Shown: positions 34,201-41,876 of the stretch, piece by piece
How the letters are laid out: every line of letters begins with the position of its first letter
Numbering within the stretch: position 1 is the stretch's first letter
Assembly: GCA_963668365.1 (NCBI GenBank)
Contig: OY764266.1
Coordinates: 2,542,001 to 2,606,000, forward strand
Reading direction: 5' to 3'
Length of the DNA: 64,000 bases
From: VXNE01 sp963668365
Lineage (GTDB): Bacteria > Pseudomonadota > Gammaproteobacteria > Pseudomonadales > Azotimanducaceae
Notes under the pieces: model-generated
What the model was told of the DNA's origin: nothing
What the model saw: the letters and a program-made list of their open reading frames with translations, nothing else
Databases searched by the model: none
Translations under genes and position numbers: made by a program

Positions 34201-37200
34201 CGGAGCGGACGTGGCCGTCACCGTGGCGGCGGACGCCGCGACCGACGGCATCAACGCGGGTCCGGCGTCGGCGGTCTCGGCGACGGCCGTCTGGGACGCG
34301 GCGGCGCCGACTCTCGGGATCACCGGCGTGCCGCCGAAGATCAACTCGAGGACCGTTTTCACGGCGACGTTCACGTTCTCGGAGGACGTGACCGAATTCG
34401 TCGCCGCCGACGTGACGGTCACCGGCGGCGCAAAGGGCGCGTTCACGGCGGCGACGGCCTCTTCGTACACGCTGGCCGTGACACCGGCCGGCGCGGCGGA
34501 CGTGGTGGTGACGGTGGCGGCGGACGCCGCGACCGACGGCCTGAACACGGGTCCGGCGTCGGCGGTCTCGGCCACGGCGACGTGGGACGCGGCGGCCCCG
34601 GCTGTCTCGATCACGGGGGTGCCGCCCAAGATCGACTCGACAGCGGCGCTCACCGTGACGTTCGCGTGGTCGGAGGACGTGACGGGGTTCGCAACGGGCG
34701 ACGTGACGGTCACCGGCGGCGCAAAGGGCGCGTTCACGGCGGCGACGGCCTCCTCGTACACGCTGGCGGTGACCCCGGCCGGCGCGGCGGATGTGGTGGT
34801 GACCGTGGCGGCGGACGCGGCGACGGACGGCGGCAACACCGGTCCGGCGGCGGCGGTCTCGGCGACGGCGACGTGGGACGCGACCGCCCCGACGGTCTCG
34901 ATCACGGGCGTGCCGCCGAAGATCAACTCGAGGACCGCGCTCACGGCGACGTTCGCGTTCTCGGAGGACGTGACGGGGTTCGCCACCGGGGACATCACGG
35001 TGACGGGCGGCGCGAAGGGAACGTTCACGGCCGTGAACGGCTCCTCCTACACGCTGGCCGTGACGCCGACCGGCGGAGCGGACGTGGCCGTCACCGTGGC
35101 GGCGGACGCCGCCACCGACGGCCTCAACACCGGCCCGGCGTCGGCCGTGTCCGCCACGGCCACCTGGGACGCGTCGGTCCCCACGGTGGCGATCACCGGC
35201 GTGCCGGCGAAGATCAACTCGACGACCGCGCTCACCGTGACGTTCGCGTGGTCCGAGGACGTGACGGGGTTCGCACCGGGCGACGTGACGGTCACCGGCG
35301 GCGCAAAGGGCGCGTTCACGGCGGCGACGGCCTCCTCGTACACGCTGGCGGTGACCCCGACCGGCTCGGCGGATGTGGTGGTGACGGTGGCGGCGGACGC
35401 GGCGACGGACGGCGGCAACACGGGTCCGGCGGCGGCGGTCTCGGCGACGGCAGCATGGGACACTCCGGCGGTCGCGACGCTGACGATCGGGAATGCCTCG
35501 GCCACCGAAGGCGACGCACTGACCTTCGCGGTGACGCTGGACGGGGCCGTGTCGGGCGGGCTGACGGCGACGCCGACCTTCGCCGACGGCACGGCGACAA
35601 CGGGCATCGACTACACGGAGAACAACGCGGCTCTCGCCTTCGCGGGCACCGCGGGGGAGACGCGGACCTTCGCGGTCGCAACGACCGACGACGACCTGGT
35701 CGAGGGCGACGAAACGTTCGCGGTCGGCCTGACGGTGTCCGGAACGACGGAGACGGTTGCGGCGACCGACACCGGGACGGGGACGATCGCGGACGACGAC
35801 ACGGCATCCCCGCAGACGGTGAGCCTGTCGGTCTCGCCCAATCCGGTCGACGAGGGCGATGCGGCCACGGTGACGGCTCGCCTGTCCGCTACGATGCCGA
35901 ACAGCATAGCGATCCCGTTGTCGTTGACGCCGGGGACGGCCGAGGCCGGCGACTACGGCGCGATGCCGGACATCACGATTGCCGGTGGCGCCATGATCGG
36001 GACCGGGTCCATCGCGACGGTCCTGGACGACGACGAGAGCGACGGGACGTTCACGGTGGCGCTGGGCGATTTGTCGGACGGGCTTGTGCCGGGCAGCCCG
36101 TCGTCGGTCGAGGTGACGATTCGCGACCGGACGCCGGCGCGCGATCCGACCCTGACGGTGACGGTTTCGTGCGTGCCGTGCGCGGTCCCGCTGGGCGGCT
36201 CGGTGCGCTTGACCGCCACGGCCTTCCACGCGGACGGCGATTCCCTGATCTGGCGCTGGAGCGCAGCGCGGGGCGGTTTCGGCGAACCGGTCGACGAACC
36301 CGTGGCGATTTGGACGGCCCCGACCGACCTGGCGCGCGACGTGGCGCGCCATGAGATCCGCGTCGATGTCTCCGACGGTCGGGGCGGCTTCGCGTCGGCC
36401 ACCGTCGAGATCGCGGTCACGGGGCCGGAGACGGTGTGGTTCCTGCCGCCGATGTCGGACCCCGTGCTGCAGGGCTTTGTGCGGGTGCTGAATCACTCCG
36501 ACGTGGCGGGCGCGGCGACGGTGACGGCGACCGACGACGCGGGCGTCGAGCACGAGCCGCTGACGCTGGCGCTCGGCCCGCGGCAGGCGGCGGCGTTCAA
36601 CTCGGACGACCTGGAGTCCGGCAACCCCGACAAGGGTCTCGCCGGGGCCGCGGGCGCCGGCACCGGCGGCTGGTGGCTCGTGATCGAGAGCGACGACCTG
36701 GAATTGGAGGCGCTGGCCTACGTGCGCGCGGCGGACGGGTTCGTGACCGGCATGAACGCAGTGGCCCCGCGGGAGGACGGCGTGCTCGAGATCGCCACGT
36801 TCAACCCGGGCAGCGACGTCGATCAGGTCAGTCTCCTGCGCCTCGTCAACCCGACCGACGCGGAGGCGGCGGCGACGGTGGCGGGCGTGGACGACGCGGG
36901 GCTCTCGCCGGGCGAACCCGTGCTGCTGACGCTGCCGGCGGAGTCGGCGTGCACGGTGGACGCCGCGCAACTGGAGTCCGGTGCCGGCCTCGCCTGCGGC
37001 GCGCCGCAGGAGGGCCTCGGCGACGGCACAGGCAAGTGGCGGCTGACGGTGGCCTCGGACGCGGCGCTGGTGGCGATGAGCCTGCTGTCGAGTCCGGCGG
37101 GGCACCTGACGAACCTGTCCGGCAAGGCGGCGAGGGACGGGGACGGGATATGGAACGTGAACCTCTTCCCGGCGGCGTCCGATCCGCTGGGGCGGCAGGG

Positions 37201-38155
37201 CTTCGTGCGGGTGACGAACCGCTCGAACGTGGACGGCCCGGTGACGATCCTCGCCTACGACGACTCCAGCATCCGCTACGACACGCTGCGGCTCCGCCTC
37301 GGCGCCGGCGAGTCCGCGCACTTCAACTCCGACGACCTGGAACTCGGCAACCGGGCGAAGGGCCTGACGGGCAGCACCGGGTCCGGCAGGGGCAACTGGC
37401 GGCTGAGGATGTACTCGGGCCTGCGCATCGACGCGAACGCCTACGTGCGCACCGGCGACGGGTTCCTGACCGCCATGCAGGCGCGCGCGCCGGCGGCGGG
37501 CAGCGCGCACCGGGTGGCGTTCTTCAACCCCGGCAGCAACAAGGACCAAGTGAGCGTGCTGCGGCTGGTGAACCATTCATCGAGCGATGCGGAGTTGTTG
37601 ATCGACGGCACCGACGACCTCGGGCTGCGCCCCGGCAGTACCGTGCAGGCGCTGGTCCCCGCGACCGACGCGGTGGAGCTGACGGCGGCCGAGCTGGAGT
37701 CGGGGGAGGCGGACGCGATCATGTCCGGCGCGCTCGGCGACGGCGCCGGCCAGTGGCGGCTGCGCGTCAAGTCGAACCGCATCGCCGCCGTGCTGAGCCT
37801 GCTGTCGAGCCCCGGGAGGCATGTGACGAACCTGTCGTACGCCGACGGCGAGCGCGGCCTCGGGCCGCTGCCCGCGGCGATCCTGCCGCCGCCGGAGCGG
37901 GTGACGCTCGAGAGTCCGGCCGACCGCGAACTGCGCGGTCGCTGGAGCGCGGTGGAAGGCGCGCTCTACGACGTCGAGTTGACGCGCGACGGCGTTGCCG
38001 ACGAGAACCGCTCGCTGACGCGCGCTCGGAACACCACGCTGACGCTCCGCTGGACGCGCCTGCTGCCCGGCACTTACGCGATCCGCGCGCGCTCGGTGAA
38101 CGAGGAGCGCGTGGGCGGCCCGTGGCGGGTGTCGGACGAGGTGGTGATCGACTAG
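28241..38155 (+). CDS. Giant secreted repeat protein with 21 Ig-like domains, Calx-beta domains and duplicated C-terminal modules
   Basis: 3304 aa from ATG 28241, the start that places a signal peptide correctly (KSLFSLLLLLAGVLAFPAEA). An upstream in-frame region from 27869 is non-protein-like. Order: a Calx-like N-terminal part (VPPSQVQVDEGGSASYTVAL, and VSLTRDPDVTEGQSATFTVT), then 21 tandem bacterial Ig-like (Big_12-like) domains of about 96 aa, each with GVPPKINS, FSEDVT, VTGGAKG, SYTLAVTP and VTVAADAATDG. A Calx-beta pair follows (ASATEGDALTFAVTL, VDEGDAATVTARL). The C-terminal 560 aa hold two A-B module pairs (QGFVRVLNHS/LRLVNPTD and QGFVRVTNRS/LRLVNHSS) ending in a fibronectin-like domain. 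No transporter or anchor signal is seen. Role in adhesion is likely but inferred. Confidence 0.9.
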   Translation: MRRSPDAGSRQLSEPRKSLFSLLLLLAGVLAFPAEAQTPGLVVPPSQVQVDEGGSASYTVALATQPTDTVTVSIIGQATGSGRVGVTWNPASLRFTTSDWNTAQRVTVTAAEDDHLDTNWEHYLTHTASGGDYSGVALTRTQWIIDNDAPNQGTVTLTPVAQEVTEGEPLQFFAHLDPPTVAEWNHPGAPSIKFTSRVGDFVRTTLPGASRTPNPGISPVMLWAPTIDDGVQEPDGSITASIIGFEWHGYRAGTPSSATIAIRDDDDGVVETRPTVSLTRDPDVTEGQSATFTVTVTPPPTTALAVQLYVHRHLDYVAAGDLGVQSVTVGTSGSASYSVATVNDEVQAPIWGRVYVSVLVGQGYRVVAPYRQTVLVYDDDGPEPKVSIGGVPAKINSTTAFTATFAFSEDVTGFATGDVTVTGGTKGAFTAVDGSSYTLAVTPTGSADVVVTVAANSATVGTHRGPPTPVSATATWDAAAPTVAIGGVPAKINSTTAFTATFAFSEDVTGFATSDVTVTGGTKGAFAAVNGSSYTLAVTPTGSADVVVTVAANSATDGLNAGPASAASATATWDTAAPTVGIGGVPAKINSRAALSVEFTFSEDVTGFATGDVTVTGGTKGTFSGSGRSYTLAVTPAGGSNVVVTVAANSATDGVNTGPASAVSATATWDATVPTLGITGVPPKINSTAALTATFAFSEDVTGFGTGDVTVTGGTKGAFAAVDGSSYTLAVTPAGSADVVVTVAADAATDGLNAGPASAVSATATWDATAPTVTISGVPPKINSRTVFTATFAFSEDVTEFVAADVTVTGGAKGAFSGNGRSYTLAVTPAGSADAVVTVAADAATDGINTGPASAVSATAVWDAAAPTVGITGVPPKINSRTVFTATFAFSEDVTEFVAADVTVTGGAKGAFSGNGRSYTLAVTPAGSADAVVTVAADAATDGINTGPASAVSATAVWDAAAPTLGITGVPPKINSRTVFTATFAFSEDVTGFVAADVTVTGGAKGAFSGNGRSYTLAVTPAGSADAVVTVAADAATDGVNTGPASAVSATATWDAAAPTVGITGVPPKINSRTALTATFAFSEDVTGFATGDITVTGGAKGTFTAVNGSSYTLAVTPTGGADVAVTVAADAATDGINAGPASAVSATAVWDASVPAVGITGVPPKINSRTVFTATFTFSEDVTEFVAADVTVTGGAKGAFSGNGRSYTLAVTPAGSADAVVTVAADAATDGLNTGPASAVSATATWDAAAPTVGITGVPPKINSRTALTATFAFSEDVTGFATGDITVTGGAKGTFTAVNGSSYTLAVTPTGGADVAVTVAADAATDGINAGPASAVSATAVWDASVPAVGITGVPPKINSRTVFTATFTFSEDVTEFVAADVTVTGGAKGAFSGNGRSYTLAVTPAGSADAVVTVAADAATDGLNTGPASAVSATATWDAAAPTVGITGVPPKINSRTALTATFAFSEDVTGFATGDITVTGGAKGTFTAVNGSSYTLAVTPTGGADVAVTVAADAATDGINAGPASAVSATAVWDASVPAVGITGVPPKINSRTVFTATFTFSEDVTEFVAADVTVTGGAKGAFSGNGRSYTLAVTPAGSADAVVTVAADAATDGLNTGPASAVSATWDAAAPTVGITGVPPKINSRTALTATFAFSEDVTGFATGDVTVTGGAKGAFTAATASSYTLAVTPAGAADVVVTVAADAATDGGNTGPAAAVSATATWDATAPTVSITGVPPKINSRTVFTATFAFSEDVTEFVAADVTVTGGAKGAFSGNGRSYTLAVTPAGSADAVVTVAADAATDGLNTGPASAVSATATWDAAVPTVGITGVPPKINSRTALTATFAFSEDVTGFATGDITVTGGAKGTFTAVNGSSYTLAVTPTGGADVAVTVAADAATDGINAGPASAVSATATWDAAAPTVGITGVPPKINSRTALTATFAFSEDVTGFATGDITVTGGAKGTFTAVNGSSYTLAVTPTGGADVAVTVAADAATDGINAGPASAVSATAVWDAAAPTLGITGVPPKINSRTVFTATFTFSEDVTEFVAADVTVTGGAKGAFTAATASSYTLAVTPAGAADVVVTVAADAATDGLNTGPASAVSATATWDAAAPAVSITGVPPKIDSTAALTVTFAWSEDVTGFATGDVTVTGGAKGAFTAATASSYTLAVTPAGAADVVVTVAADAATDGGNTGPAAAVSATATWDATAPTVSITGVPPKINSRTALTATFAFSEDVTGFATGDITVTGGAKGTFTAVNGSSYTLAVTPTGGADVAVTVAADAATDGLNTGPASAVSATATWDASVPTVAITGVPAKINSTTALTVTFAWSEDVTGFAPGDVTVTGGAKGAFTAATASSYTLAVTPTGSADVVVTVAADAATDGGNTGPAAAVSATAAWDTPAVATLTIGNASATEGDALTFAVTLDGAVSGGLTATPTFADGTATTGIDYTENNAALAFAGTAGETRTFAVATTDDDLVEGDETFAVGLTVSGTTETVAATDTGTGTIADDDTASPQTVSLSVSPNPVDEGDAATVTARLSATMPNSIAIPLSLTPGTAEAGDYGAMPDITIAGGAMIGTGSIATVLDDDESDGTFTVALGDLSDGLVPGSPSSVEVTIRDRTPARDPTLTVTVSCVPCAVPLGGSVRLTATAFHADGDSLIWRWSAARGGFGEPVDEPVAIWTAPTDLARDVARHEIRVDVSDGRGGFASATVEIAVTGPETVWFLPPMSDPVLQGFVRVLNHSDVAGAATVTATDDAGVEHEPLTLALGPRQAAAFNSDDLESGNPDKGLAGAAGAGTGGWWLVIESDDLELEALAYVRAADGFVTGMNAVAPREDGVLEIATFNPGSDVDQVSLLRLVNPTDAEAAATVAGVDDAGLSPGEPVLLTLPAESACTVDAAQLESGAGLACGAPQEGLGDGTGKWRLTVASDAALVAMSLLSSPAGHLTNLSGKAARDGDGIWNVNLFPAASDPLGRQGFVRVTNRSNVDGPVTILAYDDSSIRYDTLRLRLGAGESAHFNSDDLELGNRAKGLTGSTGSGRGNWRLRMYSGLRIDANAYVRTGDGFLTAMQARAPAAGSAHRVAFFNPGSNKDQVSVLRLVNHSSSDAELLIDGTDDLGLRPGSTVQALVPATDAVELTAAELESGEADAIMSGALGDGAGQWRLRVKSNRIAAVLSLLSSPGRHVTNLSYADGERGLGPLPAAILPPPERVTLESPADRELRGRWSAVEGALYDVELTRDGVADENRSLTRARNTTLTLRWTRLLPGTYAIRARSVNEERVGGPWRVSDEVVID
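29392..35463 (+). repeat. Array of 21 Ig-like repeats, 288-291 bp each
   Basis: I count 21 units between the N-terminal Calx-like part and the Calx-beta pair. Two main sequence types alternate: a FVAADVTV/FSGNGRSYT type (288 bp) and a FATGDITV/FTAVNGSSYT type (291 bp). Others carry FTAATASSYT. The first four and last three units are the most divergent; the middle ones are nearly identical at DNA level. Confidence 0.93.
31415..33145 (+). repeat. Three tandem 579-bp higher-order units inside the Ig array
   Basis: Units start at 31415, 31994 and 32573. Each joins one 291-bp and one 288-bp Ig repeat. By eye copies one and two are identical. The third ends six bases short: GGCCAC is missing near 33125, so the next unit follows at 33146. 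Such identity, including third codon positions, shows recent amplification or gene conversion. Confidence 0.88.
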
Positions 38156-38424
38156 CGAGCGGACCGCGCGCGCCTGGCTGCTGACGAGCCCGGCGGTCGG
38201 GCGCGGCGCTCGAGCTGCTCGGCGGCGACCCGTCCCGCGCCGTAGCGTGCGGGTCGGCGCAAGACCGCCCGCAAGCGCGCGATTCTCGGGAACGTGCTGG
38301 TGGCCATTGCACGAGGCCATCCGGCGAGCCTCCGCGAGGCGCTGGGCCGCGGGATGGAGGCGGGTCCGTGGGAGGCGTCCCGGGCTCGCGGCGATGGGCC
38401 GGTCCGTGCCGCTGGGGCGGACGG

Positions 38425-38551
38425 AGGCCGCGGCGATGACCGGGCGGATGGGACTGATGTCCAAGCGGACCATGCGCGCGTTAGACGAGATGTGCCTGGC
38501 ACCGGTGGAGAAGATGACGCCGGACGACATTCGCGCGCTCCGGCTTCGAGA
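38425..38551 (+). pseudogene. XRE-type antitoxin N-terminal fragment
   Basis: The plus strand encodes GLMSKRTMRALDEMC, then LAPVEKMTPDDIRALRLRE. This matches the front part of HigA-like antitoxins, where the pattern is followed by an HTH beginning with VSQ. Here the HTH is missing: homology breaks at about 38551, exactly where the antisense prfB-like piece ends. The fragment cannot bind DNA. Confidence 0.55.
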
Positions 38552-38793
38552 AACGCATTGGCGTCGTCCCGGTCGCCGTTGAACATGCGCCGGAACTCCG
38601 GGTGGCCGCCGATTTTGGCCACGCTGCCAAGTTCCGACTCGATGTCGTCAAGCGCATCCGGATCCCGCTCGGCGACCGCCAGTTCAGCGAGTTCGGTAAG
38701 GTCCTTGAGATTCGCCGTGACCGTGGCGAGCCCATGGACCACCGCGTTCAAGGCGGTCTGCTCGTGCTCCGGCTCGTCCCACAGCTTGGCGTG
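38552..38793 (-). pseudogene. prfB-like internal fragment
   Basis: The minus strand reads KLWDEPEHEQTALNAVVHG, then LKDLTELAELAVAERD, DDIESELGSVAK and PEFRRMFNGDRDDANAFLE. This is the helical N-terminal domain of release factor 2 up to the EFRRMFSGxxDxxNAYL landmark. The catalytic GGQ domain is absent. It begins straight after the stop of the phytanoyl-CoA dioxygenase gene and ends at the joint with the antitoxin fragment. The preceding part of the same domain lies at 27.1-27.2 kb. Confidence 0.6.
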
Positions 38794-38796
38794 TGG

Positions 38797-39985
38797 CTAT
38801 CTTTTGGCCGGTAGTTGTATTCCCGAGTCCCTCTCGAATGCAGCGACAAACTTCTGCGCGCGCGCGACCTTGGCCCGTTCGTCATCCTTGTCGATGTAGG
38901 GCGGGACGACCCCTTGCTGCGTCAGGATCGCGAACCTTGGCCGGTTCCGATCGAGCGCCTCCTGCGGGATCCTGCCGATGAAGTCCTCCGTCGCGCGAAG
39001 CAGCGACCGCACCATGAGGAGATGCACGCTGACTCGCAGCCCCGGCGCCACGCGATTGTATGCGCCGTGCCAGGTGTTGCCGTGAAAGACAAGCAGCGAA
39101 CCTGCCGGCGCTTCAACAGGGACAGCCTGGTCGTTGCCGCCGTCCCCGATCAGGGTTTCATTGGCGACCGGGTTGCGGCACCGCTTGTGGCTGCCCGGCA
39201 CGAACACGGTGCTTCCATTGTCCCGGTTGAAATCGGTCAGCAGGTAGATGCCCTTGCACAGCAGAGCCTGCGTTGGCAACGGCGATGGCAGCCGTATGTC
39301 CGTATGCAACTGGAACCGGGTTTCGCCGGGCCCTTTCATGGAAGCGCCCAGCGAAGACAGCACCACGTCGTAACCGCACAGGTACGTCGCCAGGGCAAGC
39401 AGCGCCGGGTTCATCAGCGACTCCTCGAATACCCGATCCTCGAGCAGCAACGCCTTCATCGCGTAGCCGACGGGCGAATCGGTTCGGCCTTCCAGTCCGC
39501 CCCGCTCGAGATCGGGACGTTCCCCGCTACGCCGCTCGGCGATATTCAGACATGCTTCGAGCATCCGTTCGGCGAGGCCGTTGGGATTTGCGATCTCGGG
39601 CGGAACGACCGTGTAGCCGTGGGCATCCAGATCCTCGATGTAGCGCTGCAAGCCTAGTGTCGTGTCACGCGAGTTATGACGCTTCAGCGCGTCCCACGGG
39701 GTCTGTGGCAAGGCGCGTCCCCGCCGGGAATGGTGGGCTCCATTTCCAAGGGGCGCAACACCGCCACAGGCCCCGTGGGGCGCGCCCTTCGGGAGATCGC
39801 CATGCACGCCACTGCCGCGTTGCGGCCCTTGAGAATATGCCCGATATTCCCTGCGGACCACGCCTTGCATTGACGCGCATGGCGAACTCTGAAGCGCCAG
39901 AACTCGCGTGACACGACACTAGATCGCCAATCTCCTTCGAGAGGCCGCCGAGGCCGACCTCGTGCGTGTATGCGGCTTCTGCCAT
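38797..39985 (-). pseudogene. Phytanoyl-CoA dioxygenase (PhyH) gene split by a MITE
   Basis: The 5' part starts at ATG 39985 (MAEAAYTHEVGLGGLSKEIG) and runs into the element after GDL. The 3' part resumes as GLQRYIEDLDAHGYTVVPPE and ends at 38797. Removing 265 bases restores one open frame, reading GDLGLQRY across the joint. The Fe(II)/2-oxoglutarate site is intact: HTD in RFQLHTDIRLP and a distal His in GNTWHGAYN with Arg in LRVSVHLL. Insertion shifts the frame, so the native protein is lost. An ATG inside the element (39870) opens a frame into the 3' part, so a chimeric product is conceivable. PhyH enzymes hydroxylate diverse substrates. Confidence 0.85.
39654..39922. mobile_element. 265-bp MITE with 22-bp perfect terminal inverted repeats
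   Basis: Ends 39654-39675 and 39901-39922 are perfect inverted repeats of 22 bp, beginning CTAGTGTCGTGTCACG; pairing continues inward with a few mismatches (GACGCTTCAG versus GGCGCTTCAG). Both ends carry CTAG, consistent with a TA duplication in a CTAG target as for IS630/Tc1-type elements. No transposase is encoded. It interrupts the PhyH gene and its precise removal restores the frame. Confidence 0.88.
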
Positions 39986-40170
39986 GATGACTTCCTTCGT
40001 CCAAGTCATTCGAGTTTACGCAGGAGCAAAGCGAGTCACAAAGCGGGGAATCGAGGACTATTGCCCAAAGGCAGCAAGTCCTTCCGTCGCCGAACCGGAA
40101 AACCCGGTTGGGGAGTGAGACAGTCTTGGACGATAATGCCAATAGAGGGAAGCTCTTGTTGAGCCAAAGA

Positions 40171-41454
40171 ATGATCCGGTGCCCCACACTTTTTGCCGCG
40201 CGGACCGCGACCTTTGCCTGTGCCCTGATCCAATGGGGCTGCGGGGGCGGGGGAGAAAGCGCGCCGCCGCCCGTCGTGGTTCCCCCTCCCGTTGTCGTGC
40301 CTCCCCCTCCTCCTCCGGTTTCACGCGGGCCGCTGAGCTCCGAACCCGCGCGGTGCGAAAACGGCAGCGCGGGCGACTTCGCGTGCCTGCGCATCTCTCT
40401 CGCCGGCAGAATGGGGCTGGATCAGATGCAAGGAACCGCCGGCAACGACATCTGGGGTTGGGCCGACGTCGAGGCGGGCGGGGAATACGCCCTCATGGGG
40501 ATGGACAACGGCACCGCCTTCGTCGACGTGTCCGATCCGGAGAGTCCGGCTTTTCTCGGACGCCTTCCGACGCAGACTTTCGAGTCGGCCTGGCGCGACA
40601 TCAAGGTCTACCGGAACCACGCCTATGTGGTCGCCGACAACGCCGGCGCCCACGGCATGCAGGTGTTCGACCTCGGACGTCTGCGCGGGCTCTCGGGATC
40701 CGAGGAGTTTTCCGCCGACATGGTCTACGGCGACTTCGGGCACGCCCACAATCTGGCGATCAACGAGGAGACGGGCTACGCCTACGCGGTGTCGACCGGG
40801 ACCTGCGGCGGGGGACTGCACATGATAGACATCGGCACGCCGATCAATCCGATGTTCGCCGGCTGTCACGCGCCTGACGGCAGGACGCACGACACGCAAT
40901 GCGTCGTCTACCGGGGACCCGATGCGGAGCACGTCGGACGCGAGATCTGCGTCAGCTCGAACGAGGATCATGTCGAGGTGGTGGATGTCACCGACAAGTC
41001 CGCCCCGCTGACCCTTTCGACGCTGACCTACCCGAATCTGGAGTATGTGCATCAGGGCTGGTTGACGCAGGACCACGCGTTTTTTCTGCTCGGGGACGAA
41101 CTGGACGAGTCCCGCCTCGGGCTGTCGACCCGCACCCACGTTTTCGACATGTCCGACCTCGAGGCGCCCGAGCACCTCTACGCCCACGACCTCGGCACCG
41201 GCGCGACCGACCACAACCTGTACGTGCTGGGCGACCGCCTGTTCGAAGCGAACTACACCTCCGGCCTGCGCGTCCTCGAGTTGGGCAGCCTCGCTCGCCG
41301 GGAGATCGAGGAGATCGCCTGGTTCGACACTTACCCGGAGGGCGACGGAACGAGCTTCGATGGTGCCTGGAGCGTGTACCCGTATCTGCCGTCGGGCACC
41401 GTTGTCGTCAGCGACATCACGAACGGCCTGTTCGTCCTCACGCTGGAGGAATGA
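40171..41454 (+). CDS. Choice-of-anchor B family lipoprotein (LVIVD-type repeats)
   Basis: 427 aa from ATG 40171; an upstream in-frame ATG at 40108 is less likely because the signal peptide starts here. The N-terminus has a lipobox-like IQWGC followed by a glycine and proline-rich linker. The body is a beta-propeller built of repeats with FVDVSDPESPAFLGRLPTQ, YVVADNAGAHGMQVFDLG, NDHVEVVDVTDKSAPLT-like segments and LRVLELGSLARREIEEIAWF. This matches the anchor-B domain with a C-terminal TNGLFVL end. Probably surface exposed; function unknown. Confidence 0.8.
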   Translation: MIRCPTLFAARTATFACALIQWGCGGGGESAPPPVVVPPPVVVPPPPPPVSRGPLSSEPARCENGSAGDFACLRISLAGRMGLDQMQGTAGNDIWGWADVEAGGEYALMGMDNGTAFVDVSDPESPAFLGRLPTQTFESAWRDIKVYRNHAYVVADNAGAHGMQVFDLGRLRGLSGSEEFSADMVYGDFGHAHNLAINEETGYAYAVSTGTCGGGLHMIDIGTPINPMFAGCHAPDGRTHDTQCVVYRGPDAEHVGREICVSSNEDHVEVVDVTDKSAPLTLSTLTYPNLEYVHQGWLTQDHAFFLLGDELDESRLGLSTRTHVFDMSDLEAPEHLYAHDLGTGATDHNLYVLGDRLFEANYTSGLRVLELGSLARREIEEIAWFDTYPEGDGTSFDGAWSVYPYLPSGTVVVSDITNGLFVLTLEE

Positions 41455-41571
41455 CGACGCGGCGATGAGGACCGCGGCGATTCGATTTGTGGGGTTGGGC
41501 GCGCTAGATTCAGATCTCAAACTTCGAATTTCTTGCTGCATGCCTCGGTCGGTGGAGGCGGGGTCAGAGCC

Positions 41572-41811
41572 ATGAGCGAGGCGATTAGTCTGAGGTTATT
41601 CGCAACAGGAACGCTGTCGATATTGATCAACCCGTTCCTGTTCATTCAAGCCTTGCGGTTGAATGTTGGTCAGCTCTATCTCCGGCTTCGCGATAAGAAT
41701 GCGTTGGCCGGATCGGGTGGCCACGCCACATTTCAACGCTACGGGCTACCGCTCTGCGGCGAATGGCTGGTTGCCAACGGCGGTGTGACGAAGCAGACAT
41801 CGCATTCCTGA
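41572..41811 (+). pseudogene. Truncated M23 peptidase-like gene
   Basis: 79 codons: INPFLFIQALRLNVGQLYLR near the start and YGLPLCGEWLVANGGVTKQT then SHS and stop. The pattern NPFxxxQxxRLNxGQ and GEWxVxNGGxTxxTSHS is what I know from the front of a family of M23 metallopeptidases, in which it continues to SWxxxxQRYAYDF. The metal-binding half is missing here. The stop follows directly, so this is a remnant. Confidence 0.45.
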
Positions 41812-41876
41812 TCTCCCGATAAGGCCAAGAGGCGCGCCGGTTCGCAGGGCCAGGCTCGCGGCCGAGCGGCGGGCCT

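Noticed and set aside
29392..35463. Regular repeats as a possible CRISPR array
   Set aside because: Units of 288-291 bp have no short repeat/spacer form and encode a continuous protein.
29204..37576. A 2790-codon open frame on the minus strand opposite the giant repeat gene, and a 2229-codon one in another plus frame
   Set aside because: The composition is arginine/glycine/histidine rich with no domain; both arise because a repeated GC-rich unit without stops in other frames is copied many times.
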